Below are positions 19,570-28,694 of a stretch of 64,000 nucleotides of DNA, piece by piece (position 1 is the first letter of the stretch; every line of letters starts with the position of its first letter). Source of the DNA: Vibrio pectenicida (GTDB lineage: Bacteria > Pseudomonadota > Gammaproteobacteria > Enterobacterales > Vibrionaceae). The notes beneath the pieces were generated by a model that worked only from the letters and a program-made list of their open reading frames with translations, ran no database searches and was not told where the DNA came from. The stretch lies in the NCBI GenBank assembly GCA_024347015.1, contig AP024889.1, positions 310,001 through 374,000 of the forward strand. Reading direction: 5' to 3'. A program made the translations under genes and the position numbers.

Positions 19570-20859
19570 TTGTTTGACCGTTATGAAGCCGGGGAGCGAG
19601 CCGTACTTGTTCATATCAACTTCTCGCATGAAGGGGAGTGGGAAGATCTCAGTGAATTTGAAATGCTGGTTTCTTCTGCTGGCGTATCTAGTCTACAGGT
19701 TGTGACTGGGAGTCGTCAGTCACCACACCCTAAATACTATGTTGGTGAAGGTAAGGCTCAGGAAATTGCGCAAGTTGTGCAAATGTCGGGCGCGAATATT
19801 GTTATGTTTAATCATGCCCTTTCTCCTGCCCAAGAACGTAATCTAGAATCCTTGTGTAAATGTCGAGTACTAGACCGAACAGGTCTTATTTTAGATATAT
19901 TTGCCCAGCGAGCGCGAACTCATGAAGGTAAATTGCAGGTTGAGCTTGCTCAGCTTCGTCATATATCGACTCGACTGATACGTGGTTGGACACACCTTGA
20001 AAGACAAAAAGGTGGAATTGGTTTACGTGGTCCAGGTGAAACTCAGTTAGAAACTGACCGACGTTTATTGCGTGATCGTATCAAAGCTATTTTACGCCGT
20101 TTGGATAAAGTCGCAAAACAACGAGAGCAAGGCCGCCGAGCACGAAGTCGAGCGCAAATCCCAACAATATCTCTGGTAGGCTATACCAATGCTGGTAAGT
20201 CGACCATGTTTAACTGTATTACTAACGCTGGAGTGTATGCTGCAGATCAGTTATTTGCTACTTTGGATCCGACACTGAGGAAAATTGACCTTGTTGATGT
20301 AGGGCCAGCCATTTTAGCTGATACAGTTGGTTTTATCCGGCATTTGCCTCATGATTTGGTTGCAGCTTTCAAAGCAACACTTCAAGAAACGCAAGAAGCT
20401 GACATTTTGTTACATGTTGTTGATGCCAGTGATGAACGTTTTCATGAGAATATTGATGCTGTTCACGAAGTACTAGAAGAAATCGATGCTCATGAGGTAC
20501 CGGCTCTTCTGGTGATGAATAAAATTGATAACCTTGAATCTCAAAGTCCTCGTATTGAACGTGACGAAAAAGGGGTTCCTCGTGCCGTTTGGGTATCGGC
20601 GATGGAAGGTGTTGGTATTGAACTGCTGTTTGACGCGTTGACCGAACGATTGGCAAGTCAGATGGTTCAATATCATTTACGCATACCGCCTCTACATCAA
20701 GGGCGTATACGCAGTACATTTTTCCAAATGAAGTGTATTCAACGAGAAGACTATGATAAGGACGGTAACTTGTTGATTAATGTTAGATTGCAACAGGTTG
20801 ACTGGTCTAGAATAGAGAAAAGAGAAGGGGCAGTTTTTCGTGACTTTATAGTTACTTAA
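19570..20859 (+). CDS. hflX: GTPase HflX
   Basis: A ribosome-associated GTPase that splits stalled or heat-damaged 70S ribosomes. The 429-residue protein has the HflX N-terminal domain, the coiled linker with the conserved GGIGLRGPGETQLE loop, then G1 GYTNAGKST, G3 DTVGF and G4 NKID. The only sensible start is TTG at 19570: AAGGAG lies eight bases upstream and the protein then begins FDRYEAGERAVLVHI as relatives do. It is cotranscribed with hfq, 44 bases upstream, and followed by hflK. Confidence 0.95.
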   Translation: MFDRYEAGERAVLVHINFSHEGEWEDLSEFEMLVSSAGVSSLQVVTGSRQSPHPKYYVGEGKAQEIAQVVQMSGANIVMFNHALSPAQERNLESLCKCRVLDRTGLILDIFAQRARTHEGKLQVELAQLRHISTRLIRGWTHLERQKGGIGLRGPGETQLETDRRLLRDRIKAILRRLDKVAKQREQGRRARSRAQIPTISLVGYTNAGKSTMFNCITNAGVYAADQLFATLDPTLRKIDLVDVGPAILADTVGFIRHLPHDLVAAFKATLQETQEADILLHVVDASDERFHENIDAVHEVLEEIDAHEVPALLVMNKIDNLESQSPRIERDEKGVPRAVWVSAMEGVGIELLFDALTERLASQMVQYHLRIPPLHQGRIRSTFFQMKCIQREDYDKDGNLLINVRLQQVDWSRIEKREGAVFRDFIVT

Positions 20860-20904
20860 ATGACTGCTACAGTATAACGTCATATCAAATGATGGAGCTT
20901 TCTA

Positions 20905-22098
20905 ATGGCGTGGAATGAGCCTGGTAATAACAACGGCAACAATGGCCGCGATAATGACCCTTGGGGGAATAATAATCGTGGTAATAAAGGTGGCCGCGAT
21001 CAAGGGCCGCCAGACTTAGACGAAGTCTTTAATAAACTGAGTCAGAAATTGGGTGGAAAGTTTGGTGGTAAAAAAGGTGGCAATGGGTCGTCTATCGGTG
21101 GTGGTGGCGGTGCGCTGGGTTTCGGTGTAATCGCAGTTATCGCTATCGCTATTTGGTTCTTTTCCGGTTTTTACACCATTGGTGAAGCCGAGCGTGGTGT
21201 CGTATTACGCCTCGGTAAATATGATGGTCGCATTGTCGATCCTGGCCTAAACTGGCGGCCACGCTTTATTGACGAAGTGACAGCAGTCAACGTTCAAGCG
21301 ATACGCTCTTTGCGTTCTTCTGGTCTTATGTTGACCAAAGATGAAAACGTGGTGTCTGTAGCTATGGATATTCAGTATCGAGTCGCTGATCCGTATAAAT
21401 ATCTATACCGTGTGACTAATGCTGATGATAGTTTGCGTCAGGCGACTGACTCAGCCTTGCGTGCTGTAATCGGTGACTCTCTGATGGATAGTATCCTAAC
21501 TCGTGGGCGCTTATTAATCAGACAAAATACACAAGTTACGCTAGAAGATATCGTGGATGGTTATGATATGGGTATTGAAGTTGTTGCTGTGAACTTTGAA
21601 GATGCTCGTCCGCCAGAAGAAGTCAAAGATGCATTTGATGATGCGACAGCTTCGCGCGAAGATGCTCAGCGATTCAAACGTGAAGCAGAAGCTTACCAAA
21701 ACGATATTATCCCTAAGGCAAAAGGCCGTGCGGAGCGTTTACTTAAAGAGGCGCAAGGTTATAGTGAGCGAGTGGTTAATGGGGCTTTGGGTCAAGTTGC
21801 TCAGTTTGAGAAGCTCTTACCAGAATACCAAGCAGCTCCTGATGTAACACGTAATCGTCTTTACCTAGATACAATGGAAAAGGTGTATGCAAATACGTCT
21901 AAGGTACTAATTGATTCTGAATCGAGTGGTAATCTTCTGTATCTACCTATCGATAAGTTAAGAGATGGACAATCTACGTCGAAGAAACGCTCAATCAAAG
22001 AGACTTCGACCTATGATCAGATTGAATTGGAGCCTCAATTGAACAATAAGAGTACTGATTCATCACAGCGTTCTACATCACGTCAAGGGAGATATTAA
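20905..22098 (+). CDS. hflK: FtsH modulator HflK
   Basis: Membrane-anchored SPFH/prohibitin protein that with HflC forms a large cage around the FtsH protease. The 397-residue sequence starts with an Asn/Gly-rich cytoplasmic segment (about 1-70), a single transmembrane helix (about 74-92, GFGVIAVIAIAIWFFSG) and the SPFH domain beginning IGEAERGVVLRLG. A polar C-terminal tail follows the helical region. It is 45 bases from hflX and two bases before hflC. Confidence 0.96.
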   Translation: MAWNEPGNNNGNNGRDNDPWGNNNRGNKGGRDQGPPDLDEVFNKLSQKLGGKFGGKKGGNGSSIGGGGGALGFGVIAVIAIAIWFFSGFYTIGEAERGVVLRLGKYDGRIVDPGLNWRPRFIDEVTAVNVQAIRSLRSSGLMLTKDENVVSVAMDIQYRVADPYKYLYRVTNADDSLRQATDSALRAVIGDSLMDSILTRGRLLIRQNTQVTLEDIVDGYDMGIEVVAVNFEDARPPEEVKDAFDDATASREDAQRFKREAEAYQNDIIPKAKGRAERLLKEAQGYSERVVNGALGQVAQFEKLLPEYQAAPDVTRNRLYLDTMEKVYANTSKVLIDSESSGNLLYLPIDKLRDGQSTSKKRSIKETSTYDQIELEPQLNNKSTDSSQRSTSRQGRY

Positions 22099-22100
22099 TC

Positions 22101-23081
22101 ATGCGTAAATTAATGATTCCTGTATTAGTATCTGCTTTAGTGCTGATGCTAATGTCATTGTTTGTGATCCCTGAAGGTGAGCGTGGTATCGTTATTCGTT
22201 TCGGACGTGTACTGAAAGATAATAATGAAATTGCTCGTATTTATGAGCCGGGCTTACACTTCAAAATGCCATTGTTTGATAAAGTCAAAACGCTAGATGC
22301 GAAAATCCAAACTATGGATGGTCGTTCAGATCGATTTGTGACTTCTGAGAAAAAAGACGTTCTTATCGACTCCTATGTTAAATGGCGTATCGAAGACTTT
22401 GGTCAGTTTTACTTAGCGACAGGTAGTGGTGATGCTGGTACAGCTCAAACACTGCTGGGCCGTAAAGTGACAGATGTACTTCGTTCTGAGATTGGTGCGC
22501 GTGAAATCAAACAGATCGTATCTGGTCCACGTAATACTGATATCCTTCCAGATAGTGCAGATAGCGAAGAGGTAACAACTGAAGCGGCTAAAGAAGCGCT
22601 CGAAGTAGATGGTGAGCGTGACATCATTATGAAAAATGTTCTTAATGGAACACGTAAAGATGCGATGGAAGATTTGGGTATTCATATTGTGGATTTCCGT
22701 ATGAAGAAAATAAATCTCCCGGATAGTATCAACCAGTCAATTTACAACCGCATGCGTGCTGAACGTGAGTCGGTAGCTCGTCAGTTCCGCTCTCAAGGTC
22801 GTGAGCAAGCTGAAGTCATTCGCGCTCAGGCTGAGCTAGAAGTTGCGACTATTTTAGCAGAGGCTGACAAAACCGCTCGAGTAACTCGAGGTGGGGCGGA
22901 TGCTGAGGCTGCGAAAATTTATTCTGGTGCATATACCAAAGACTCTGAGTTCTATAGCTTCTTGCGTTCGTTAAGTGCTTATGAACAGTCTTTCAGTGAT
23001 AAGAGTGATATCTTGGTCTTAGATCCAAATAGTGAGTTCTTTAAGTACATGAACACAGCTTCAGGTATTGCTACTAAATAG
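22101..23081 (+). CDS. hflC: FtsH modulator HflC
   Basis: Partner of HflK in the FtsH-regulating membrane complex. The 326-residue protein has one N-terminal membrane helix (about 5-21) followed by the SPFH domain (PEGERGIVIRFGRV) and a long helical segment rich in R, E, Q and A (about 210-270). It is separated from hflK by two bases. A terminator follows 18 bases after the stop, so this is the end of the main operon. Confidence 0.96.
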   Translation: MRKLMIPVLVSALVLMLMSLFVIPEGERGIVIRFGRVLKDNNEIARIYEPGLHFKMPLFDKVKTLDAKIQTMDGRSDRFVTSEKKDVLIDSYVKWRIEDFGQFYLATGSGDAGTAQTLLGRKVTDVLRSEIGAREIKQIVSGPRNTDILPDSADSEEVTTEAAKEALEVDGERDIIMKNVLNGTRKDAMEDLGIHIVDFRMKKINLPDSINQSIYNRMRAERESVARQFRSQGREQAEVIRAQAELEVATILAEADKTARVTRGGADAEAAKIYSGAYTKDSEFYSFLRSLSAYEQSFSDKSDILVLDPNSEFFKYMNTASGIATK

Positions 23082-23099
23082 ATGTATAGTAAGTATTTT

Positions 23100-23129
23100 A
23101 AAGGCTCCTCTATGGAGCCTTTCTTTTTT
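23100..23129 (+). terminator. Rho-independent terminator after hflC
   Basis: AAAGGCTCC (23100-23108) and GGAGCCTTT (23114-23122) form a perfect 9-bp stem with a 5-base loop, followed by CTTTTTT. Confidence 0.88.
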
Positions 23130-23141
23130 GAGGTAAGGCTT

Positions 23142-23327
23142 ATGTCAAATTCATTATGGTTGGCAATGGGGTTAGTTTTAATTGTCGAAGGTTTAGGGCC
23201 TTTGATTGCTCCTAATGGTTGGCGCAATATGGTGCGTCAGCTTAGTGAGCAACAAGACCACCAGTTACGTAGAATTGGTGGATGTTTAGTGGTCGCAGGA
23301 ATTGTTATTGCTTACGTCTTTAGTTAA
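23142..23327 (+). CDS. YjeT-like small membrane protein (DUF2065)
   Basis: A 61-residue protein starting at an ATG preceded by GAGGTAAGG. It has two hydrophobic segments (about residues 4-20 and 41-59) joined by a polar stretch with PNGWRN and QLRRIGG, the pattern of DUF2065 proteins found downstream of hflC in many gammaproteobacteria. The open frame extends 20 codons upstream through the terminator, which makes the longer form unlikely. Function is unknown. Readthrough of the hflC terminator probably supplies its transcript. Confidence 0.85.
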   Translation: MSNSLWLAMGLVLIVEGLGPLIAPNGWRNMVRQLSEQQDHQLRRIGGCLVVAGIVIAYVFS

Positions 23328-23330
23328 TAA

Positions 23331-23558
23331 CTAGTAATGAGGAGGTGGCGTTTCTTCCGAAGGGTCTGCCAAATCTGAAGTGTCGAAGTTTTTTATTTTA
23401 CCTACGACATACTTCATTTGATCCTTCATTTTTGAGATTAATAACTGCTGTTGGCTCAGGGCTTCATTGAGTGACTCTAATGTTTGTTCTTGAAAAGCGA
23501 GTTGGCACTCTAGATCGTTAACTCGGCTTTCCAGTTGTTCTATATACTTTTCTGTCAT
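23331..23558 (-). CDS. slyX: SlyX family protein
   Basis: A 75-residue, mostly coiled-coil protein (heptad-like pattern from residue 5 to about 52) with a proline-rich PPPHY end typical of SlyX. Its role is unknown. The ATG at 23558 lies two bases after the stop of the upstream WD40 gene, so translational coupling is likely; the frame extends seven codons further to a TTG inside that gene, which is less likely. In E. coli slyX neighbours fkpA, as here with one gene between. It converges on the yjeT-like gene with three bases between stops. Confidence 0.85.
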   Translation of the reverse strand: MTEKYIEQLESRVNDLECQLAFQEQTLESLNEALSQQQLLISKMKDQMKYVVGKIKNFDTSDLADPSEETPPPHY

Positions 23559-23560
23559 GA

Positions 23561-24541
23561 TTAATAGTCTACGTTCCAAGCTTGAGCGATGCCAGCAGAT
23601 GACCCCGATACCACTCTATTTTTATCATCAAAAGCCGCATCATACACTACCGCACGTGGAGGACGAGTATCTTTTAGTGGTTCAGTTTCAAATCCATCGA
23701 TTCTCTTACCTGTTTTAGAGCCCCAAACCATAATTCGACTTGATGGGGTACCAGTAACAAGATATTGACCATCATCTGAAAAACGTGCAGTTGAAAAAAT
23801 AAGCTGGCGAGAAAAACTGCGTAATTTTGAGAGCTGTTTGCCAGTGCGTAGATCCCAGATGATAGCCTGGTTTCCCCCGTCTGAGGTAAAAGCAAATAAG
23901 CCATCTCTCTGTAGTGCTACTCGATTGATACGTTGTTCATGTTTAAAGCTTTTGATAATCTGACCAGTGCGGGTGTCCCATAGGTAGGCGTTATGGTCAT
24001 TGCCTCCTGATAGGGCAAATCGTCCGTTAGGTGATAGAGCGACGGAGTTGACTTTTTCTTTATGAGCAAGGAACTCTAGCCGTCTTCCGGTGACTAAGTT
24101 GACGTAGATGGCTTTGCCATTCGATAGGCCAAGCAAAATTTGCTCGCCATTGCTGGCAATGTCAATATCGCGGATTAACCCATCAGATATGGACCATAGA
24201 CCCTGGGCCTGTGTCCAAGCAAGATCCCATACAGCAAAGTTTATTTGTGTTGCTGTGACTGCAAAGCGACCGTTATCTGAGATACGTATCCGAGATACGG
24301 TACTTGCCTGAGGGTCTTGCTCACCTAATGAAGCAAGCTGTTTGTTTTCGTTGAGATCCCATAAAACCAATTGGTGCTCTTTGGAGTATAATAGGGCAAA
24401 CCGGGCATCTCGACTCAGTGCGAAACTGGTAGTGCCAAGAGGTTCAATGACCCAGCGTTGATCATCTTGTGTGGAGAAAAAGCAACCATTTAACGTAGTG
24501 ATGACAAACGTAAGCAACAGAGTGTGAAAAATAATTCGCAT
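23561..24541 (-). CDS. WD40-repeat lipoprotein
   Basis: A 326-residue protein with an N-terminal lipoprotein signal (hydrophobic stretch, then LNGC, acylated Cys about 20) and at least six WD40-type blades: repeated phrases such as LVLWDLNENKQL, NAYLWDTRTGQII, AIIWDLRTGKQL and IMVWGSKTGK, each preceded by a GRFA-like strand. It is probably a beta-propeller attached to a membrane facing the periplasm, serving as a protein-binding platform. No partner is known to me. It is divergent from fkpA and coupled to slyX. Confidence 0.85.
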   Translation of the reverse strand: MRIIFHTLLLTFVITTLNGCFFSTQDDQRWVIEPLGTTSFALSRDARFALLYSKEHQLVLWDLNENKQLASLGEQDPQASTVSRIRISDNGRFAVTATQINFAVWDLAWTQAQGLWSISDGLIRDIDIASNGEQILLGLSNGKAIYVNLVTGRRLEFLAHKEKVNSVALSPNGRFALSGGNDHNAYLWDTRTGQIIKSFKHEQRINRVALQRDGLFAFTSDGGNQAIIWDLRTGKQLSKLRSFSRQLIFSTARFSDDGQYLVTGTPSSRIMVWGSKTGKRIDGFETEPLKDTRPPRAVVYDAAFDDKNRVVSGSSAGIAQAWNVDY

Positions 24542-24679
24542 TAACTACAAAGATCCGCTTTAGTTAACGTTTAATTTAAACGCATATTGGTTATAGTGGT
24601 ACAACATACTAGTATGCACCAGTCAAAATTGTCGATTTGTGCACAAAGACAAATGGTTAGCCATCAATTGGAGAATTCA

Positions 24680-25462
24680 ATGAAATCTATTTTTAAGGTG
24701 TCGCTGCTTGCAGCTACAGTAATGTTAGCGGTTGGCTGTCAAAAAGACGATGAAACAAAAGCAGCTGCGACGCCTGCAACCGAAGTTGTGAAAACGGTTG
24801 ATTTTAAGACAGATGATGACAAAGCAGCATATGCAATCGGTGTTTCGTTTGCAAACTATCTAAATACTAGCTTAGATAAACCAAATGAGATTGGTATTAA
24901 TCTCGACAAAGAGATGGTACTTAAGGGTATTGAACATGTATTTGAAGGTAAGCCAGAGTTGAACGAAGAAGAAACTCGTACTGCTCTTGAGGCACTTGAT
25001 AAGCGTGTTGCTGAGACGATGCAGAAGCAATCAGTAGAAAAAGCAGCTGAAGCGAAGAAAGCAGGTGATGATTTCCGTGCTGAATTTGCCAAGCAAAATG
25101 GTGTTAAGAAGACTGAATCGGGCTTACTTTACCAAGTTGTGACTTCGACTAAAGGTGATCAGCCAAAAGATACTGATACTGTTCAAGTGCATTATAAAGG
25201 TACACTTATCGACGGTACGCAATTCGATAGCTCGTATGAACGTGGTGAGCCAGCAACCTTCCCACTTAACCGTGTGATTTCAGGTTGGACTGAAGGTGTT
25301 CAACTCATGCCCGTCGGTTCAAAGTTCAAATTCGTTATTCCACCAGAATTAGCTTATGGTGAGCAAGATACTCCAAGCATCCCTGCTAATTCTACTCTTG
25401 TATTTGAAGTTGAGCTGCTGAAAATTGATAATGCAGAAGAAGCTGAGCAAGTGGTCCAATAA
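24680..25462 (+). CDS. fkpA: FKBP-type peptidyl-prolyl isomerase FkpA
   Basis: A periplasmic folding helper. The 260-residue form starting at the ATG with GGAG six bases upstream has a signal sequence ending VGC (Cys 19), so it may be lipid-anchored, unlike soluble E. coli FkpA. An N-terminal dimerisation domain (about 40-145) is followed by the FKBP domain (about 155-252) with VQVHYKGTLIDGTQFDSS, VISGWTEGVQLMPVGSKF and IPANSTLVFEVELL. The frame extends 31 codons upstream without family similarity and is rejected. A strong terminator follows. Confidence 0.92.
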   Translation: MKSIFKVSLLAATVMLAVGCQKDDETKAAATPATEVVKTVDFKTDDDKAAYAIGVSFANYLNTSLDKPNEIGINLDKEMVLKGIEHVFEGKPELNEEETRTALEALDKRVAETMQKQSVEKAAEAKKAGDDFRAEFAKQNGVKKTESGLLYQVVTSTKGDQPKDTDTVQVHYKGTLIDGTQFDSSYERGEPATFPLNRVISGWTEGVQLMPVGSKFKFVIPPELAYGEQDTPSIPANSTLVFEVELLKIDNAEEAEQVVQ

Positions 25463-25483
25463 TCACCTTCTTCCAAGTTTAAT

Positions 25484-25510
25484 AAAGGCCTGACTTTTGT
25501 CAGGCCTTTT
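25484..25510 (+). terminator. Rho-independent terminator after fkpA
   Basis: AAAGGCCTGAC (25484-25494) and GTCAGGCCTTT (25499-25509) form a perfect 11-bp stem around TTTT, followed by further T. Confidence 0.9.
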
Positions 25511-25642
25511 CATTTTTTGGGTATTCTTATTTTGTTAATAGTCTGTTCTATATCACTAGATAGTGTTGTTGCTAGATCTTCAATTCAAATTTTCTGATAA
25601 ACTTACACCAATTTGTTGATTTTTCGCTCGAAGGCTTAAAAA

Positions 25643-26365
25643 GTGACAACTACAGAAACAATCAATACGGATATGTTACTTGAAATGGAATCTGTCAATG
25701 TGATGCCATTTAGTGAGCACGATAAAATTATTCTCAGATCTTATGAGGCAGTAGTCGATGGTATTGCTAGTCTGATTGGTCCATTTTGTGAAATCGTGCT
25801 GCACTCTTTAGAAGATCTTAATACATCGGCAATCAAAATTGCCAATGGTGAAAATACGGGGCGTCAAGTTGGGTCACCGATTACTGATCTCGCGTTAAAG
25901 ATGCTGCGTGATATTGAAGGTTCAGAACGTAACTTCTCACGTTCCTACTTCACCCGTGCTAAAGGTGGAGTATTGATGAAATCAATTACAGTGGCTATCC
26001 GTAATGGTGAAAATCGTGTGATAGGTTTACTGTGTATCAATGTTAATCTTGATGCGCCATTTTCACAGGTATTGCAGTCTTTTATACCAACTGAAGAGGC
26101 TAAGCAAGCTGCGTCTTCTGTCAATTTTGCTAGTGATGTTGAAGAGCTAGTAGACAAGACGGTTGAACGTACCATTGAAGAAATTAACACGGATAAATCG
26201 GTGTCTAATAATACTAAGAATCGTCAGATAGTAATGGAACTATATGATAAAGGTATCTTTGATATTAAAGACGCTATTAACCGAGTGGCAGATAGGCTGA
26301 ATATCTCAAAACACACGGTTTATCTTTATATCCGCCAGCGTAAAACAGAGGATGAAGAAAATTGA
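25643..26365 (+). CDS. YheO-like transcriptional regulator (PAS_6/HTH_22)
   Basis: A 240-residue protein with the YheO layout: an N-terminal PAS-like domain (about residues 25-145, with [14 protein letters not shown] and [10 protein letters not shown]) and a C-terminal helix-turn-helix (about 195-232, [28 protein letters not shown]). It starts at GTG with GAAGG upstream. The stop overlaps the TTG start of tusD, so it belongs to the tus operon, as yheO does in E. coli. DNA target and ligand are unknown. Confidence 0.88.
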   Translation: MTTTETINTDMLLEMESVNVMPFSEHDKIILRSYEAVVDGIASLIGPFCEIVLHSLEDLNTSAIKIANGENTGRQVGSPITDLALKMLRDIEGSERNFSRSYFTRAKGGVLMKSITVAIRNGENRVIGLLCINVNLDAPFSQVLQSFIPTEEAKQAASSVNFASDVEELVDKTVERTIEEINTDKSVSNNTKNRQIVMELYDKGIFDIKDAINRVADRLNISKHTVYLYIRQRKTEDEEN

Positions 26366-26757
26366 GTTGCTTAACATACACCTTAGTGGTCAATGGAGCA
26401 GTTTATGGGGATCAGTCTGCACGTACAGCCTATCAGTTCGCCTGTAGTCTAATCAATAAAGGTCATCACTTAGTGAGTGTGTTCTTCTACCAAGATGGTG
26501 TTACCAACGGAACAGCCCTTAGTGTTCCAGCTAATGATGAGTTTGATCTTGCAAAAAGTTGGCAGTCATTAGCAGATAAGCATAATGTTCGTTTGGAAAC
26601 TTGTGTTGCAGCTGCTCTGCGGCGTGGTGTTATCAGTGAAGATGAAGCAAGTCAGCACAATTTGATGAAAAGTAATCTTGCCAAGGGATTTCATCAGGCA
26701 GGGTTAGGTAGCTTAGCTGAGGCAATGCTGACTCAAAATAGAGTGGTACAATTTTGA
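26362..26757 (+). CDS. tusD: Sulfurtransferase TusD
   Basis: Part of the TusBCD complex that relays sulfur from TusA to TusE for 2-thiouridine at U34 of Lys, Glu and Gln tRNAs. The 131-residue protein ends in LTQNRVVQF and carries the catalytic cysteine in [12 protein letters not shown]. The start is a TTG overlapping the yheO stop (TTGA), with GAGGA upstream inside yheO; no better in-frame start aligns with the family N-terminus. Confidence 0.93.
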   Translation: MSCLTYTLVVNGAVYGDQSARTAYQFACSLINKGHHLVSVFFYQDGVTNGTALSVPANDEFDLAKSWQSLADKHNVRLETCVAAALRRGVISEDEASQHNLMKSNLAKGFHQAGLGSLAEAMLTQNRVVQF

Positions 26758-27110
26758 GTAAGTTAACTTATTTGTTTAGAGCAGCTCCACACGGGAGCTC
26801 GTCGGGTCGAGAGGGAATTGATGCTTTACTCGCTGCCTCTGCTTATTGTGAAAATATTGATGTTATTTTTATCGGAGATGGTGTTTATCAGTTGATGGCT
26901 GGTCAGCAAACTGACAGCATTCTTAGCAAGAATTATTCACCCATGTTTAAGTTATTCGAATTGTATGACATCGAGCAGGTGTTTGTGTGTGTGGAATCTT
27001 TGGCTGAACGAGGACTGTTACAGGCAGATTTGGTTGTTGATGCTAAACGGTTAGATGCTGACGGTATAAAATCGCAGATTCATTGCTCAGATAAAATTCT
27101 CTCGTTTTAG
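26754..27110 (+). CDS. tusC: Sulfur relay protein TusC
   Basis: The second subunit of TusBCD, 118 residues, DsrEF-like fold, with the family phrase [20 protein letters not shown] near the start. Like tusD it begins at a TTG that overlaps the preceding stop (TTGA). No catalytic cysteine is expected in this subunit; it supports the (BCD)2 hexamer. Confidence 0.93.
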   Translation: MSKLTYLFRAAPHGSSSGREGIDALLAASAYCENIDVIFIGDGVYQLMAGQQTDSILSKNYSPMFKLFELYDIEQVFVCVESLAERGLLQADLVVDAKRLDADGIKSQIHCSDKILSF

Positions 27111-27117
27111 GATTGTC

Positions 27118-27393
27118 ATGTTACATATTTTGAAGTCGATAACTGCACTGGAAGAGGTAAATAAAGTTTACTTGGATACTGATATTTTACTACTCATTCA
27201 AGATGCTGTGTATGCTGTAAATCCTTTACATCGTACTTACCCCTTACTAAAAAAATTCAATATCCTAGTGCTAAAAAGTGATTTGGAGGCAAGAGGGATG
27301 CTTAATCGAGTGAGCCCATCGATTAATGTTGTTGATTACGAAGGTTTTGTTGACCTCACCGTTGAGCACGCCACGTCTCTAACTTGGGATTAA
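27118..27393 (+). CDS. tusB: Sulfur relay protein TusB
   Basis: Third subunit of the TusBCD heterohexamer, 91 residues, beginning MLHILKS as relatives do and ending in SLTWD. It is seven bases downstream of tusC. The next genes are the str operon, which has its own promoter at 27471. Confidence 0.93.
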   Translation: MLHILKSITALEEVNKVYLDTDILLLIQDAVYAVNPLHRTYPLLKKFNILVLKSDLEARGMLNRVSPSINVVDYEGFVDLTVEHATSLTWD

Positions 27394-27470
27394 CTCTGAG
27401 TATTGCTCGGTTCATTGAGCTATTTTTATCTATCAACATCGGAGTTGGATAAAAAAGATTCGTATATTTC

Positions 27471-27499
27471 TTGACACACATCTCACTGCTGAATAGAAT
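27471..27499 (+). promoter_or_regulatory. Sigma-70 promoter of the str operon
   Basis: A perfect TTGACA (27471-27476) is 17 bases from TAGAAT (27494-27499). It lies 80 bases upstream of rpsL and should start transcription near 27506. Confidence 0.85.
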
Positions 27500-27505
27500 T
27501 TTGCG

Positions 27506-27531
27506 TCCCTAATTGTCTTTGACGATTGGGA
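27506..27531 (+). promoter_or_regulatory. Hairpin at the 5' end of the str leader
   Basis: TCCC and AATTGTC (27506-27517, one bulged T) pair with GACGATT and GGGA (27521-27531) around a 3-base loop, followed by ATAGATTTTT. It sits at the predicted transcript 5' end, so it may stabilise the mRNA or act as an attenuator. Confidence 0.5.
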
Positions 27532-27575
27532 ATAGATTTTTCACAAAGCTTACTTTCAAGTAATTCAGGAGCTAG

Positions 27576-27953
<378 letters not shown>

Positions 27954-28067
27954 TGCTCTTCTTTTGAGAAAGAAGCGTTAAGTAAGGCCAAACACCAAAA
28001 ATTATTAATTTTTGAAGAAACTGTAAAGTTTTGGATAACCTGAAGAATAAGACAACGGAGAAATACC

Positions 28068-28538
28068 ATGCCACGTCGTCGCGTCATTGGTCAGCGTAAG
28101 ATCCTTCCAGATCCTAAATTCAAATCTGAATTGCTGGCAAAATTCGTTAACATCCTTATGGTTGACGGTAAAAAATCTACTGCAGAGAAAATTGTTTACA
28201 CTGCACTAGAAACTATGGCTGAGAAATCTGGTAAAGATCACTTAGCTGTATTTGAAGAAGCTCTTGAAAATGTTCGCCCAGCGGTAGAGGTTAAATCTCG
28301 CCGTGTAGGTGGTTCAACTTACCAAGTTCCTGTAGAAGTGCGTCCAGTTCGTCGTAACGCACTTGCTATGCGTTGGATGGTTGAGGCTGCGCGCAAGCGT
28401 GGTGAAAAATCTATGGCTGCTCGCCTAGCTGCTGAAATGCTAGAAGCTGCAGACAATAAAGGTACTGCTGTTAAGAAACGTGAAGACGTTCACCGTATGG
28501 CAGAAGCGAACAAAGCATTCGCTCATTACCGTTGGTAA
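28068..28538 (+). CDS. rpsG: 30S ribosomal protein S7
   Basis: The 156-residue primary binder of the 16S rRNA 3' domain, starting [17 protein letters not shown] and ending HYRW. In E. coli S7 represses the str operon by binding the rpsL-rpsG intergenic RNA; the gap here is 114 bases, long enough for such a site, though I did not identify the fold. Confidence 0.99.
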   Translation: MPRRRVIGQRKILPDPKFKSELLAKFVNILMVDGKKSTAEKIVYTALETMAEKSGKDHLAVFEEALENVRPAVEVKSRRVGGSTYQVPVEVRPVRRNALAMRWMVEAARKRGEKSMAARLAAEMLEAADNKGTAVKKREDVHRMAEANKAFAHYRW

Positions 28539-28694
28539 TACCTTTCATTACCGCGAGATTCCTCGCGGTATAACTCTAGTTCCTATGCGTAAGCTTAGGA
28601 ACTATTGCTATATCTAGAACAAAGAAAAACTGCTCAGAGCCAGTAATGATGCAACTAGGAATAGCAATAGTCCCTAATTCAAGAGGATTCAAGC

